Shown here: positions 1-9,269 of the stretch, one piece after another
Layout: each line of letters begins with the position of its first letter
How positions within the stretch are numbered: position 1 is the first letter of the stretch
Origin: Sulfitobacter noctilucae
GTDB lineage: Bacteria; Pseudomonadota; Alphaproteobacteria; Rhodobacterales; Rhodobacteraceae
Direction of reading: 5' to 3'
DNA: 64,000 bases
NCBI RefSeq assembly: GCF_000622365.1
Contig: NZ_JASC01000014.1
Location: 1,788,501-1,852,500 of the forward strand
Translations under genes and position numbers: made by a program
The notes under the pieces: model-generated
The model's database searches: none
Told to the model about the DNA's origin: nothing
What the model saw: the letters and a program-made list of their open reading frames with translations, nothing else

Positions 1-94
1 GACGACGCTGTCTTTTAGCGTCACTCAACTGCTTAAGCGTTGCACCTGCGCACCGGCTCATCCACCATGAGCACAGCAAAAACCGGAGCCTGCA

Positions 95-931
95 ATGGAC
101 AACAAACTTCTGCTGATCATCCTTGATGGTGTCCCCTACCGCAATTTCCGCCGGCTGTTTGGTAATTTGGAAGGCTGGGTCGACAATGGCGATGCCCGCG
201 TCTGGAAACACCGCGCTGTGCTGCCCTCCATTTCAGCCGCCTGCTATGCGTCGATCCACACTGGCGTCGCTCCGGCAGAACATGGCTGTACCGGCAACGG
301 CAATGTATTTCGGTTGAAACACGATGATGTTTTCGCCCAGACCCGCAAGGCAGGCGGCGTCACTGGTGCCGTCGCGCACAGCTTCTGGTCCGAGTTCTTT
401 AACCGCCATCCCTTTGATTACGTCCGCGATATTGAATACGACGAGCCGGACAGCAGCACCATCAACCACGGTCGGTTTCATACAATGACAGGCTATGGGC
501 TGGTCAACCAGATGACGCCCTCGGACGTCGACCTGTTCGCAACCCTGACCAACCTTTGCCTGCGCTTTGGCCTGAATTACGGGATGCTGCACACCTGCAC
601 GCTGGACAGCATGGGCCACCGGTTTTTCCACGACTGTCAGGAAATAGATCATGCCTGCGCCGTGATGGACGAGATGCTGGCACCCTTCATCCCACAATGG
701 CTGGCGGCGGGATACGAGGTGATCGTGACCGCCGACCACGGGCAGGACGAGCGCGGACATCACGGGGGACGTGGAGCTTTGCAGCAGGAAACTGCGCTCT
801 ACTACTTCGGCCCCGCCGAAGGCCCGCCAGAGGATACCGTGATCGACCAGAGGCAACTGGCCCCCACGATCCTGTCACGCCTGGGTGCGGCACCCGCCAG
901 CACGATGAAGCAAAAAAGCTTTCTGACCTAA
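95..931 (+). CDS. Alkaline-phosphatase-superfamily phosphodiesterase / nucleotide pyrophosphatase
   Basis: A 278-residue protein of the type I phosphodiesterase/nucleotide pyrophosphatase fold, expected to hydrolyse phosphate mono- or diesters using two metal ions. Visible metal-ligand candidates are D11 in LILDG, D171 and H175 in LDSMGH, D214-H215 in TADHG and H223 in the following HHGG. The nucleophile is probably a Ser in the LPSIS segment (45-47), where many relatives have Thr. There is no signal peptide, so it is probably cytoplasmic. The start sits behind an AAAACCGGAG-type ribosome site. It converges with the hydrolase gene on the other strand, leaving an 18-bp gap. The substrate cannot be read from sequence; the family call is firm. 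Confidence 0.85.
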   Translation: MDNKLLLIILDGVPYRNFRRLFGNLEGWVDNGDARVWKHRAVLPSISAACYASIHTGVAPAEHGCTGNGNVFRLKHDDVFAQTRKAGGVTGAVAHSFWSEFFNRHPFDYVRDIEYDEPDSSTINHGRFHTMTGYGLVNQMTPSDVDLFATLTNLCLRFGLNYGMLHTCTLDSMGHRFFHDCQEIDHACAVMDEMLAPFIPQWLAAGYEVIVTADHGQDERGHHGGRGALQQETALYYFGPAEGPPEDTVIDQRQLAPTILSRLGAAPASTMKQKSFLT

Positions 932-933
932 AC

Positions 934-950
934 GGGTGACAAGCTCACCC
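934..950. terminator. Small hairpin between convergent genes
   Basis: GGGTGA and TCACCC form a 6-bp stem around a 5-nt loop in the gap between two convergent genes. There is no strong T-run, so it is a weak bidirectional terminator candidate only. Confidence 0.3.
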
Positions 951-1900
951 TAAGCATAGGGCCAATCGCCTTTGCCGAGGGCCGCAACCCCACCGACGAC
1001 CCGATCGAAAAACCCCGCAGCCCGCGCCGACATGTTTCGTGCGCGCAGACAGGCATGGACCATACCTGCCTCGTTGAACCACACCGCCTGCCCGCCTGCG
1101 GATAGCAGCGCATCACGGTAGGCACCGCCGTCGCTGGCCAGCGGGTCACATTCTGCTGTGATCAATACAGTCGGTGGTAGGCCGCTGAAATCGCTGTCTT
1201 TCAAAGGCGCAAAACGCGGATCATTCTCATGACTTGCATCACCGCCTGACCGGACCTCGCGATAGAAATCAAGATCAGTCACCGTCAGCTGCGGGGCCTC
1301 GGCATGGGTGACATACGACCCTTGGCTCTGGTCCCCGCCCAGCCCCGGATAGATCAGCACCTGCCCGACGATCCGTCCCGCCACACGTCCCCGCGCATGG
1401 TGTGCAACAGCCGCCGCCAGATTTCCGCCCGCACTGTCGCCACACAGAACAACGACACCGCTCCGCGCGGCAGTGATCCCCACAAAAGCGGACCATGCAT
1501 CGTTGAAACACCCAGGAAAGACGGTTTCAGGTGCCAGCGCATAGTCCACTGAAATCACATCAAACCCCGTGCGAGCGCAAAGCTCTGCACATATGTCATC
1601 GTGGCTTTCCAAACCACCGACCACAAAGCCCCCGCCATGATAGTAAATCACCGTTGGCCCGACATCGCCGCTGGTGTAGTGGCGGCACGCCACCCCGCCA
1701 AAATCCACATCCTGCGATGTGACCCCGGCAGGGCGTTGGGCGTGGAACACGCGGCACATGATGTCATAGGCCGCGCGTTGATCTGCAATTGACATCTCGA
1801 CAGAATCCGGCGGATAGGCCGCATCAAGCCGCGCGATATACGCCCATGTCTCAGCGTCGATCAGCGCGGCATAATCGGGTGCGCTCAAGCGGCGTCCCAT
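950..1900 (-). CDS. Alpha/beta hydrolase, HSL-type esterase
   Basis: A 316-residue alpha/beta hydrolase of the hormone-sensitive-lipase family, expected to cleave short acyl esters in the cytoplasm. The oxyanion motif HGGG is at 88-91 and the nucleophile motif GDSAGG at 154-159 (Ser156). The acid lies in TAECDPLASDG and the histidine in GMVHAC, so the triad looks complete. Its start overlaps the 3' end of the upstream acyl-CoA synthetase by 16 bp, so the two genes are translationally linked. The pairing suggests that a carboxylic acid released from an ester is activated to its CoA thioester. The substrate is unknown. Confidence 0.85.
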   Translation of the reverse strand: MGRRLSAPDYAALIDAETWAYIARLDAAYPPDSVEMSIADQRAAYDIMCRVFHAQRPAGVTSQDVDFGGVACRHYTSGDVGPTVIYYHGGGFVVGGLESHDDICAELCARTGFDVISVDYALAPETVFPGCFNDAWSAFVGITAARSGVVVLCGDSAGGNLAAAVAHHARGRVAGRIVGQVLIYPGLGGDQSQGSYVTHAEAPQLTVTDLDFYREVRSGGDASHENDPRFAPLKDSDFSGLPPTVLITAECDPLASDGGAYRDALLSAGGQAVWFNEAGMVHACLRARNMSARAAGFFDRVVGGVAALGKGDWPYA

Positions 1901-3750
1901 GGTGTGTTGAAGTCGCCCAGCGCGCCATTCACATCTGCATCGGAAGCACCATGCATTGCCAGTTTGGCCACCAAACCACGTTTCTTGTCGTCAATTACAT
2001 GGTCCACGCGGGCTGAGAGACCAGCCTTTTCAAGAGCTTGATCAAAGATCCGCGTAATCGCATGTTTGCGCAAATCGGGCTTGAAGATCTTGCCCACCGC
2101 CGTCTTCGGCAGCTCATCCATGATGGTGATATGCTTGGGCTGTGCTGCGCGTTCCTTGACGTGCTCGGTGCAATAGGCAAGCAGTTCGTCCTCGGTGACG
2201 GAGGCACCTTCCACCAATTCCACAAAGGCACAGGGCAGTTCGCCCGCATGGGCATCAGGCTGGCCGATCGCACCGGCAAAGCTAACCGCATCATGGCCCA
2301 AAAGCGCCTCTTCGATCTCGGCGGGATCAATGTTGTGACCGCCACGGATGATCAGGTCTTTGGAACGGCCCGTGATCCACAGATAACCATCGCTGTCCAC
2401 GCGGCCCAGATCGCCCGTGCGCAGGAATTTACCGTCGTGGTACAGGTCTTTGTTCTTCTCGGCTTCGGTGTAGGTATTGCCGACATAGACGCCGGGATTG
2501 GACACGCAAATTTCGCCCACCTCGTCGACAGCAACTTCCTTGCCATTGTTGACGATTTTGACTTCGGTATAGGGAAACGGAATGCCGATCGAGCCGATTT
2601 TCTTCAATCCGTCGACAGGGTTACCCGAAACCAAGCACGTGGCCTCTGTCATACCGTAGCCTTCGACGATGGTCATGCCGGTGGTTTTTTCAAACCGTTT
2701 GAACAACTCCATAGGTAGGGGCGCAGAGCCGGAGAAAGCCGTCTTCACGCTTGAGATATCGGCATTGACCGGACGCTGCATGGTCGCGGCCAGCGCTGTC
2801 GGGACAGAGACCACAAAAGTCACCTTGTAACGCTCTACCAGCTTCCACAGGTTATCGAAAACACCTTCGCCACGGTAGCCCTGCGGCGTGGGGAACACCA
2901 CATGCGCACCGGAGGCCACGGCCCCCATCAACATCACCTGACAGGCCATCACATGGAACAGGGGCAGCGGGCAAAGCATCACGTCATCAGCGCTCAGCAG
3001 CGTTTCCGCACCGACCCAGCCGTTATAGATCGCGCCGGAATAGAGGTGCTGCGCGACCTTGGGCATGCCGGTGGTGCCGCCGGTGTGGAAATAGAACCCA
3101 ACACGGTCTTCCTGCACGTCCTCAAAAGCCAGCGTAGTGCCGTGTTTTGCCATCTCGGCGTTAAAGTTCATGTATTTGGCTTGGTTGCCCACCAACCCCT
3201 TGGGCCGGATCAGTGGCACGATCCATGATTTCGGTGGCGTCAGATAACGCACCAAATCAACTTCGAGCACCGTGTGCACGCCCGGTGCCAGCTTGACCGC
3301 CTCAGCCGTTTTCTCGGCCACATCCGTCTTGGGGAAAGGCCGCAGGGTCACGACAATCGACGCGCCCGTTTCGCGAAGGATGGAGCCGATCTGTTCGGGG
3401 TCGAGCAGCGGATTGATTGGCTGTGCAATGCCGGCAACAGCGCCGCCCAGCAGGGTCAGCACAGTCTCGTTACAATTGGGGAGCACATAGGCGACCACAT
3501 CCTTGGGACCGATCCCAAGATCGCGGAACATGTTCGCCGCCTGCGTGACCTTGCCGTGCAGCTGTTTCCAGGTGAAGGTTTCAGCCTTGTCCTTCGGACC
3601 CGACAGGATCTGATACGAGATCGCATTGTGGTTCGGAAACTTGTCGGTTGTCTGCGTCAATTGCCCATAAAGCGTCTTTGGCACATCGCGGTCTTCCCAC
3701 GGCATTTGGGCCTCAATCGCAGCGCGGTCTTCCATCCCGGCGTATGTCAT
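1885..3750 (-). CDS. Acyl-CoA synthetase (AMP-binding enzyme)
   Basis: A 621-residue adenylate-forming ligase that activates a carboxylic acid with ATP and CoA. The P-loop-like motif HTGGTTGMPK lies near residue 225. The YGMTEA motif, the TGDLG hinge Asp and the C-terminal catalytic lysine in PKTAVGKIFK are all present. At 621 residues it is longer than FadD (about 560) and resembles roseobacter medium/long-chain acyl-CoA synthetases. It overlaps the downstream esterase gene by 16 bp. The ATG is preceded by a GGGAGGAAAG-type ribosome site (complement of 3755-3764). Confidence 0.9.
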   Translation of the reverse strand: MTYAGMEDRAAIEAQMPWEDRDVPKTLYGQLTQTTDKFPNHNAISYQILSGPKDKAETFTWKQLHGKVTQAANMFRDLGIGPKDVVAYVLPNCNETVLTLLGGAVAGIAQPINPLLDPEQIGSILRETGASIVVTLRPFPKTDVAEKTAEAVKLAPGVHTVLEVDLVRYLTPPKSWIVPLIRPKGLVGNQAKYMNFNAEMAKHGTTLAFEDVQEDRVGFYFHTGGTTGMPKVAQHLYSGAIYNGWVGAETLLSADDVMLCPLPLFHVMACQVMLMGAVASGAHVVFPTPQGYRGEGVFDNLWKLVERYKVTFVVSVPTALAATMQRPVNADISSVKTAFSGSAPLPMELFKRFEKTTGMTIVEGYGMTEATCLVSGNPVDGLKKIGSIGIPFPYTEVKIVNNGKEVAVDEVGEICVSNPGVYVGNTYTEAEKNKDLYHDGKFLRTGDLGRVDSDGYLWITGRSKDLIIRGGHNIDPAEIEEALLGHDAVSFAGAIGQPDAHAGELPCAFVELVEGASVTEDELLAYCTEHVKERAAQPKHITIMDELPKTAVGKIFKPDLRKHAITRIFDQALEKAGLSARVDHVIDDKKRGLVAKLAMHGASDADVNGALGDFNTPWDAA

Positions 3751-3879
3751 GTCTTTCCTCCCCTATAGCCCTTTTCGGGCCGATTTTTATGGCTTTTCAC
3801 AAGATGCGGTGAATTCACCTTTTTCGCAAGCATTGGTAAAGGCAGAACGCCGCGTCACCTAAGGGCCTGCCATATGAAA

Positions 3880-3908
3880 GGCCGTCGCACCGAATGGATG
3901 CGACGGCC
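3880..3908 (-). terminator. Rho-independent terminator downstream of the BON-LysM gene
   Basis: A perfect 10-bp inverted repeat (GGCCGTCGCA/TGCGACGGCC) with a 9-nt loop lies 40 bp past the stop of the minus-strand BON-LysM gene. On the minus strand it is followed by TTTCATAT. Confidence 0.7.
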
Positions 3909-3948
3909 CTAAGACGATCTATGCTACCGGTTGCCCGGCGATACCGGA

Positions 3949-4380
3949 TCAGGCGGCGGGAATCCGCAGGACCTGCCCAGGATAGATCTTGTCGGGGTGC
4001 GTCAACATCGGCTTGTTCGCCTCAAAGATCTCAGGGTAGCGGGACGCTTTGCCCAATGTCTTTTGTGCAATCGCCGACAGGGTGTCGCCACTCTCGACGG
4101 TGTGGAAGGTCGCTTCACCCTCGCCGCCTTCAATCTGGTCGTCCACTGCGGCCACGCCTTCGACGTTGCCCACAGCCAAAATGACTTTCTCTTTCATCTC
4201 TTGGCTGACAGCCTTGCCGCTGACCTTGACCTGATCGCCCTCGACCTTGATGTCGAGCCCTTCGGCATCCAGACCCAGATCTTTCAACTCGTCCTGAAGG
4301 GCGGCACCCGATACTTCCGCATCATCGTCGCCGCCAAAGACCTTCTTGCCGGCCCCTTTAACAAAACTCCACAAACCCAT
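3949..4380 (-). CDS. kbp: BON-LysM protein, Kbp/YgaU-like
   Basis: A 143-residue protein with an N-terminal BON domain (about 20-85; the segment GDQVKVSGKAVSQ is typical) and a C-terminal LysM domain (about 92-140, from YTVESGDTL-like residues to PGQVLRIP). E. coli Kbp (YgaU), a cytoplasmic potassium-binding protein, has the same order and length (149). An upstream in-frame codon exists, but the ATG at 4380 is chosen because GGGGAGAACC lies just before it and the protein then begins MGLWSFVKG like its relatives. It has its own terminator, and the ABC exporter gene lies 69 bp upstream. Confidence 0.85.
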   Translation of the reverse strand: MGLWSFVKGAGKKVFGGDDDAEVSGAALQDELKDLGLDAEGLDIKVEGDQVKVSGKAVSQEMKEKVILAVGNVEGVAAVDDQIEGGEGEATFHTVESGDTLSAIAQKTLGKASRYPEIFEANKPMLTHPDKIYPGQVLRIPAA

Positions 4381-4449
4381 GTTGGTTCTCCCCATTTGGT
4401 GTTTCCGTGCGCAGTATGAGCACCTGCCACTGCAAAACAAAAGGGGGAA

Positions 4450-6252
4450 TTATTCTGCGGCAATCCCATCGGTGAATTGCAGGCGGGCCAGACGTGCGTA
4501 AAGCCCGCCCTTTGCAACCAGTTCGTCGTGGGTCCCTGTGGCAACCACGCGGCCTGCTTCCAGAACCACGATGCGGTCGGCTTTCTTTACCGTCGCCAGA
4601 CGGTGCGCAACGATCAGCGTGGTGCGGTTTTCGCTTAGCAGGTCCACCGCTTGCTGCACCGCGCGTTCGCTTTCGGCGTCAAGCGCACTTGTTGCCTCAT
4701 CCAGCAGCAGCACCGGTGCGTCGCGCAGGATGGCGCGTGCAATAGCGATACGTTGTTTCTGACCGCCCGACAGCATCACACCGCGTTCCCCGAAATAGGC
4801 ATCATAGCCATCCGGAAGTGCGGTGATAAACTCATGCGCAGCGGCGGCTTTCGCAGCAGCCTCAACTTCGGCATCGGTGGCCCCAAGACGACCAAAGCGG
4901 ATGTTCTCGGCCGCGCTGGCGGCAAAGATCACCGGATCCTGTGGCACAAGCGCGATGGATTGGCGAAACGCGGAACGGCCCAAGTCACGCAGGTCAACAC
5001 CATCCAACGTGATGCGACCTGCTTGCGGGTCATAAAACCGTTGGATCATCTGGATGATCGTGGTCTTGCCCGCCCCCGAGGGTCCGACAAAGGCCACCGT
5101 TTCACCCGGTGCGATGTTCAGGCTGACGCCATCCAGTGCTGCGATGGCAGGGCGTGCAGGGTAAGAGAAATGAACGTCTTCAAAAGCGATATGACCCTGC
5201 ACCGGTTGCGGCAACACCGCCCCCGCGTCAGGGTCGCGCACGGTGTCCTCGGTTTCCAGCAGTTCGACCAACCGCTCTGTCGCACCTGCGGCCCGCTGCA
5301 ATTCACCCCAGATTTCCGACAGGGCGGCCACGGCTCCTGCCACCATCACCGCATAAATCACGAACTGGATCAAAGCGCCGGGCGTCATATCGCCCAGCCG
5401 CACATCACGGGCCCCGATCCAAAGCACGCCTACGATACCGCAAAACGTCAGGAAGATCACTATCACCGTCATGAAGGCACGGATCCTGATCCGTGTCTTG
5501 GCCGCGGCAAAGGAGCTTTCAGTGATCTGGGAGAATTGCGCGCGGCTGGCGTTCTCGTGGGTGAAGGCCTGCACAGTCTGCACCGCTGACAGGCTCTCGG
5601 ACGCATTGCCCGAGGAGGCCGCGATCCAGTCTTGGGTTTCGCGGCTAAGCACGCGCATCCGCCGACCCAATGTCAGGATCGGGACAATGACTGCCGGTAC
5701 AATCAGCAGCACAAGCCCTGACAGTTTGGCGGAGGTCAGCAGCATCAGCACCAGCCCCCCCAGGAATATCAGCAGGTTGCGAAGCGCAATTGAAACGGAC
5801 GACCCGATCACCGATTGAATAAGCGTGGTGTCTGTGGTGATCCGGCTCAGCACCTCACCCGTCATAATGCGTTCATAGAACGCCGGGCTCATTCCGATCA
5901 CACGGTCAAATACGGCCTTGCGGATATCAGCCACGACACGCTCGCCCAAAAGTGTCACAAGCGCATAGCGCAAGGCAGTGCCCACGGCCAACAACCCGGC
6001 AATGGCAAGGGCTGCCATAAAATATTGGTCCAACAGAGCCGCATCTGACGTGCTGAAGTTATCGACCACTCGCCGCACCGCCAAAGGCAGCGTCAAGGAT
6101 ACCATCGCAGTCAACACCAGTGCAAGACCGGCCGCGATCACCAATTTTCGGTAAGGCCAAAGGAACGGAGCCAATGCTTTCAGCGCTCTGAAATTGCGCG
6201 ACTTCTCGCGTTCTTCCGTGGAGTTCGGTGCAGGGGCAGGCGCGCGTGCCAT
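4450..6252 (-). CDS. ABC exporter half-transporter (MsbA-like)
   Basis: A 600-residue fused ABC exporter subunit with six transmembrane helices in the first 310 residues, followed by a nucleotide-binding domain. Walker A GPSGAGKTT is near 392, the signature LSGGQKQR near 493, Walker B LLLDEATSALD near 515, and the H-loop in VAHRL. It should work as a homodimer in the inner membrane exporting a lipid or drug-like substrate; the cargo is not deducible. The gene faces away from the tRNA-Gly locus and stands 133 bp from it. Confidence 0.85.
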   Translation of the reverse strand: MARAPAPAPNSTEEREKSRNFRALKALAPFLWPYRKLVIAAGLALVLTAMVSLTLPLAVRRVVDNFSTSDAALLDQYFMAALAIAGLLAVGTALRYALVTLLGERVVADIRKAVFDRVIGMSPAFYERIMTGEVLSRITTDTTLIQSVIGSSVSIALRNLLIFLGGLVLMLLTSAKLSGLVLLIVPAVIVPILTLGRRMRVLSRETQDWIAASSGNASESLSAVQTVQAFTHENASRAQFSQITESSFAAAKTRIRIRAFMTVIVIFLTFCGIVGVLWIGARDVRLGDMTPGALIQFVIYAVMVAGAVAALSEIWGELQRAAGATERLVELLETEDTVRDPDAGAVLPQPVQGHIAFEDVHFSYPARPAIAALDGVSLNIAPGETVAFVGPSGAGKTTIIQMIQRFYDPQAGRITLDGVDLRDLGRSAFRQSIALVPQDPVIFAASAAENIRFGRLGATDAEVEAAAKAAAAHEFITALPDGYDAYFGERGVMLSGGQKQRIAIARAILRDAPVLLLDEATSALDAESERAVQQAVDLLSENRTTLIVAHRLATVKKADRIVVLEAGRVVATGTHDELVAKGGLYARLARLQFTDGIAAE

Positions 6253-6385
6253 AAACGATCCTCAAGTAGTCGTGCGGGCGTGATGACGCGACAGCGCGGC
6301 GGGGTCAAGCGTCACAGATGTCACAGCGCTGCTGCACAGTTTGTCGAAAGCCTGACACAAAATGCGGTTTGGAAAAGGGAGCTCC

Positions 6386-6459
6386 TGGAGCGGGCGGCGG
6401 GAATCGAACCCGCGTCATCAGCTTGGAAGGCTGAGGTCTTACCATTACACAACGCCCGC
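6386..6459 (-). tRNA. tRNA-Gly (anticodon TCC)
   Basis: The minus strand folds as a complete 74-nt tRNA with encoded CCA. The acceptor stem is GCGGGCG paired with CGCCCGC (6453-6459 with 6390-6396), the anticodon loop is CTTCCAA with TCC read as Gly, and the T-arm contains GGTTCGATTCC. A second, broken copy of its 5' part lies 11.1 kb away at 17569-17652, so this gene is a likely attachment site. Confidence 0.95.
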
Positions 6460-6504
6460 TCGGCGTGATACGACCTATGTCATGCTCGTTCTGAGGTCAA
6501 GTAT
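6421..6504. repeat. Left copy of 84-bp direct repeat (att-like)
   Basis: From the anticodon arm of tRNA-Gly, through its 5' end, and 45 bp into its upstream flank, this segment matches 17569-17652 in the same orientation. There are four mismatches (6426, 6448, 6470, 6501). Together the copies bracket an 11.1-kb segment containing integrase remnants, an IS and the cyanate operon. Confidence 0.85.
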
Positions 6505-6531
6505 GTGGTAAACACTGGGGAAGGAATTTCG

Positions 6532-7227
6532 ATGACCAGACCGATTGCTGTGATCATAGGCGTAAGGGATGGGCAGTGAGCCGCGCTGGTGAGAAACCTG
6601 ATGGCGGATTATTCTTTGACCCTTGCGGCATGCAGCGCGGACAAGATGCAGTCTCTGGCCGACGAAACGGGTGCCCGCACTGTTCTGTTGGATGCGACGG
6701 ACGAACACGCTGTTGCGGCCCTGTTCGATGAGCTGCCGGACGCGCCGCGGGTTGCAATCTACAACCCCTCTGCGAGCGTACGCGGGCCGATCAGCGATCT
6801 GTCAGTGGAAGACGTTAGACTGGCTGTCGATGTAAAAGCGATAGGCTCTTTTTTGACCGGCAAATACGCCGCGAGACGGATGCTCAAAGCGGATCCGATC
6901 GACGGTACCAGAGGCAAAATCCTGTTCACTGGTGCTTCGGCGGGTGTCAAAGGCTTCCCGCAGTCTGCCCCCTTTGCCATGGGCAAGTTCGCTCAACGCG
7001 GGCTGGCCGAAAGCATGGCACGAGAGCTGCATCCTTAGGGCGTACATGTGGCCTGGATTAACATCGACGGCGGCATCCTCAACCCTAGCCGAACCGAGCC
7101 CAACGACAAACCTGGCTCCATGCTGCGTCCGGACGCGATTGCCCCTACCTACCGTCACCTGATTGACCAAGACCGTAGTGCGTGGTCAAACGAAGTCGCC
7201 GTGCGCCCGTGGGTCGAAAAATTCTAG
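6532..7227 (+). pseudogene. SDR-family oxidoreductase, two in-frame stops
   Basis: One reading frame of 232 codons encodes a short-chain dehydrogenase/reductase-like protein. It begins MTRPIAVIIG (nucleotide-binding strand), has YNPSASVRGP and GKILFTGAS in the middle, and ends VAVRPWVEKF. The frame is interrupted by TGA at 6577-6579 (in the Gly-rich loop) and TAG at 7036-7038 (between HP and GVHVAW, where Gln fits). No indel is needed to join the pieces. The usual YxxxK is replaced by FAMGKFA, as in some atypical SDRs. The glycine-rich loop is also altered. A second start inside the gene could give only a truncated protein. This is the first gene inside the tRNA-bracketed segment. Confidence 0.8.
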
Positions 7228-7254
7228 GCGGATCTTGAGGGCAAGAAGCTGAAT

Positions 7255-7941
7255 ATGCTGACCGAAGACGAACTGGGCCAACTGAATTCACTGCTGCTGC
7301 CCCATACGGATGAACACGGCATGCTTCTCGGCGAGTTTGACGGCCTCTGTACAGGACTCATCGTATGTCCGGAGATGGTAATGCCCGGTAAGTGGTTGCC
7401 CTGCGTCTGGGGCAGCATTCCTGAGCGCTACGAACCCCTGGAAGACGTACAGGCCGCGATGGACCTCATTATGCGGCATTACAACGACGTGGCACTTTCC
7501 CTGACCCCGCCCGTAATTGAATACGGCGCTCTCTATGATGAGGATAAACGGACGGGGGAGATCCTCTGGGAGTGGTGATGTGGCTTTGAGCACGCGCTGC
7601 GACTGCGTCCGGACACTTAGAAACGCATCGTTGAAAGCGAAGACGAAGCAGCGGCCTCTTCCATCAACATGATGCTTGCACTCTACAACATCGCCGGCGG
7701 TCAGAGCGTTCTACCAAACGCTTCGATCAAGGCACTGATGAAAGAGGCCCCCGACCCTATCCCGAACCTGGTTCTGGCGATCAACGACTAGACGAAATCA
7801 GGTCTGATAGACGCACCCTTGCCCGCATGGTCAGCGGCAATTCAACCCCATGCCCCGGCCTAGGGAAATAAAGTCGGCAGAAACGCCCCATGCCCCTGCG
7901 GCTCAGGCCGCAAGTATAAGCGATATTGTGGGGCCAACTGA
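7255..7941 (+). pseudogene. UPF0149/YecA-type SEC-C protein, four in-frame stops
   Basis: A continuous frame of 229 codons starts as a UPF0149 protein (MLTEDELGQL, then FDGLCTGL) and ends with a textbook SEC-C zinc motif, GRNAPCPCGSGRKYKRYCG. It is broken by TGA at 7576-7578 and TAG at 7618-7620, 7789-7791 and 7861-7863. At the first two, Trp is the expected residue (EW-W-CGFE and PDT-W-KR). No frameshift occurs. An intact relative would bind zinc through the three Cys and act with SecB/SecA-like partners or as a small regulator; here only the first 107 residues could be made, without the metal site. Confidence 0.8.
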
Positions 7942-8600
7942 AAACTTTAGTCTCTTTGCAAACTGTCAGGCTCGAACCTGCGCAGGTGAACAATTAGTTT
8001 GTTGACACCTCAGGCAGAGACCTTGTGTCCGTCCTGCTCTGCCGAGCTCTGGCCACCAAAAATGCTGCACAACACATGAATGGCCGGTCTGACGGGACGC
8101 GCCGCAGCGGTGCCACGGTGTAGTCAATGGCAGCAAAGGGCCGTTGGTGTCGTTGGGGCGCGCCTACGTGAAGGGCGGAAACCGGATCTTAGCTGCACCT
8201 GCAAAACATCATTTTGCAGATCGGTGAAAGCGGTCATTCGAGACCCCGAAAGCCTTACCAACCATGCTGCGCCAGCCATCAAGGTCAGCTATGCGCAGGA
8301 AGTGACCTTAGCAAAGTTTGGGCAGTTTACCGAAAGCGCCTATTCATGCTTATTGCAGCGAATGCCGGATGAGAGCCCAACCTGTGAATTCGGAATTCTC
8401 GCTGCATGCGCGCGCAGCGAGAAGATCGCCGCATATGCAAAGTGCATTGCGACATTCTGCAACCGAGGAAGCGGCCGTTCAGGATATGCTACGTTTCGGC
8501 AGTCAGCGCTGTGCTGATGCGTGGTCGCGGAGGGTGGAGTGGAGGGCAAATCATGCCAAGAGTTCAACTTCCCGCAACCACGCCGAGACGCAGAGCCTGA
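7942..8600. other. Gene-poor decayed stretch
   Basis: I recognise no gene in these 659 bases. Short open frames on the plus strand (from 8080 and 8318) give low-complexity translations with no domain, and their composition does not look coding. The segment 8381-8405 recurs with three mismatches at 9270-9294. The stretch is probably debris of mobile DNA inside the island. Confidence 0.5.
8381..8405. repeat. 25-bp repeat, left copy
   Basis: CCTGTGAATTCG followed by TTCTCGCTGC is shared with 9270-9294 (22 of 25 identical, mismatches clustered at bases 13-15). The two copies flank the integrase remnant in the same orientation. Confidence 0.55.
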
Positions 8601-9185
8601 AACAAAGGGCGTATCATCGGCCAAAAACGGCCGTTGCTTCCTAAGCAAGTATGGGCGATCCGCGCACGTCTAGAACTTGCGGGCAGCCTCAGAGACCTGA
8701 CATTGTTCAATGTCGCGATCGACGGCAAGCTGCATGGCTGCGATTTGGTCAAACTCGCGGTAAACGATCTTGTTAAGGATGAGCGCGTTCGCGAAAGGGT
8801 TTCGATTATCCAGAGCAAAACCAAGCGCCCCGTTCAGTTTGAACTAACGGAACACACGTGCGAGTCGGTACTAACGTGGGTCAAGTCATCAGAGATGTTC
8901 GCCTGCCGGTTCTTGTTTCCCAGCCGGTTCAACGACCGGCCACACATATCGACGCGCCAGTATGGCCGGATTGTACGCGATTGAGTGACCGCGATTGGCC
9001 TAGAGCCGAGCGGTTACGGCACGCACTCGTTGCGCAGAACTAAGGCTGCGGAAATATATCGCAAAACTGGCAATCTCCGAGCCGTCCAATTGCTGCTTGG
9101 CTACACAAAGGTCGACAGCACTGTTCGATATTTCGGCGTCGAACTCGAAGATGCACTGAGTATCGCAGAGCGTATCGATATTTGA
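8601..9185 (+). pseudogene. Tyrosine recombinase (XerC/phage-integrase family), broken
   Basis: The frame reads NKGRIIGQKRPL, then a phage-integrase catalytic domain to the end (195 codons). A TGA at 8982-8984 replaces the Trp expected in IVRD-W-VTAIGL. The HxxR box (GTHSLRR) and the nucleophile Tyr in STVRYFGV are kept. The first catalytic Arg position reads KLHGCDL where relatives read LRGCDL, and LLGYTK stands where relatives have LLGHTK. Each change is a single G:C to A:T transition. No start codon is seen in frame after the TGA at 8598. It is almost certainly inactive. A 96-bp fragment of a second copy follows at 9433. Confidence 0.8.
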
Positions 9186-9269
9186 GTCAACTTGGCCAAC
9201 GGTCCTGCCGTTCGCCATCTCAAAGCGGCCGCCAGCCCCTTACGCGGCGTTGATCGGTGTTGGACCCAG

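Noticed and set aside
6253..6385. A second tRNA or small RNA beside tRNA-Gly
   Set aside because: No cloverleaf or strong hairpin is visible in this gap.
6532..7941. Recoding (selenocysteine, pyrrolysine or stop reassignment) to explain the in-frame stops
   Set aside because: Both TGA and TAG occur at sites where ordinary Trp or Gln is expected, three adjacent genes are hit, and no SECIS-like element is evident. Decay is simpler.
8080..8517. 145-codon open frame in the decayed stretch
   Set aside because: Composition and sequence show no protein family, it overlaps other frames and the repeat, and it has no plausible ribosome site.
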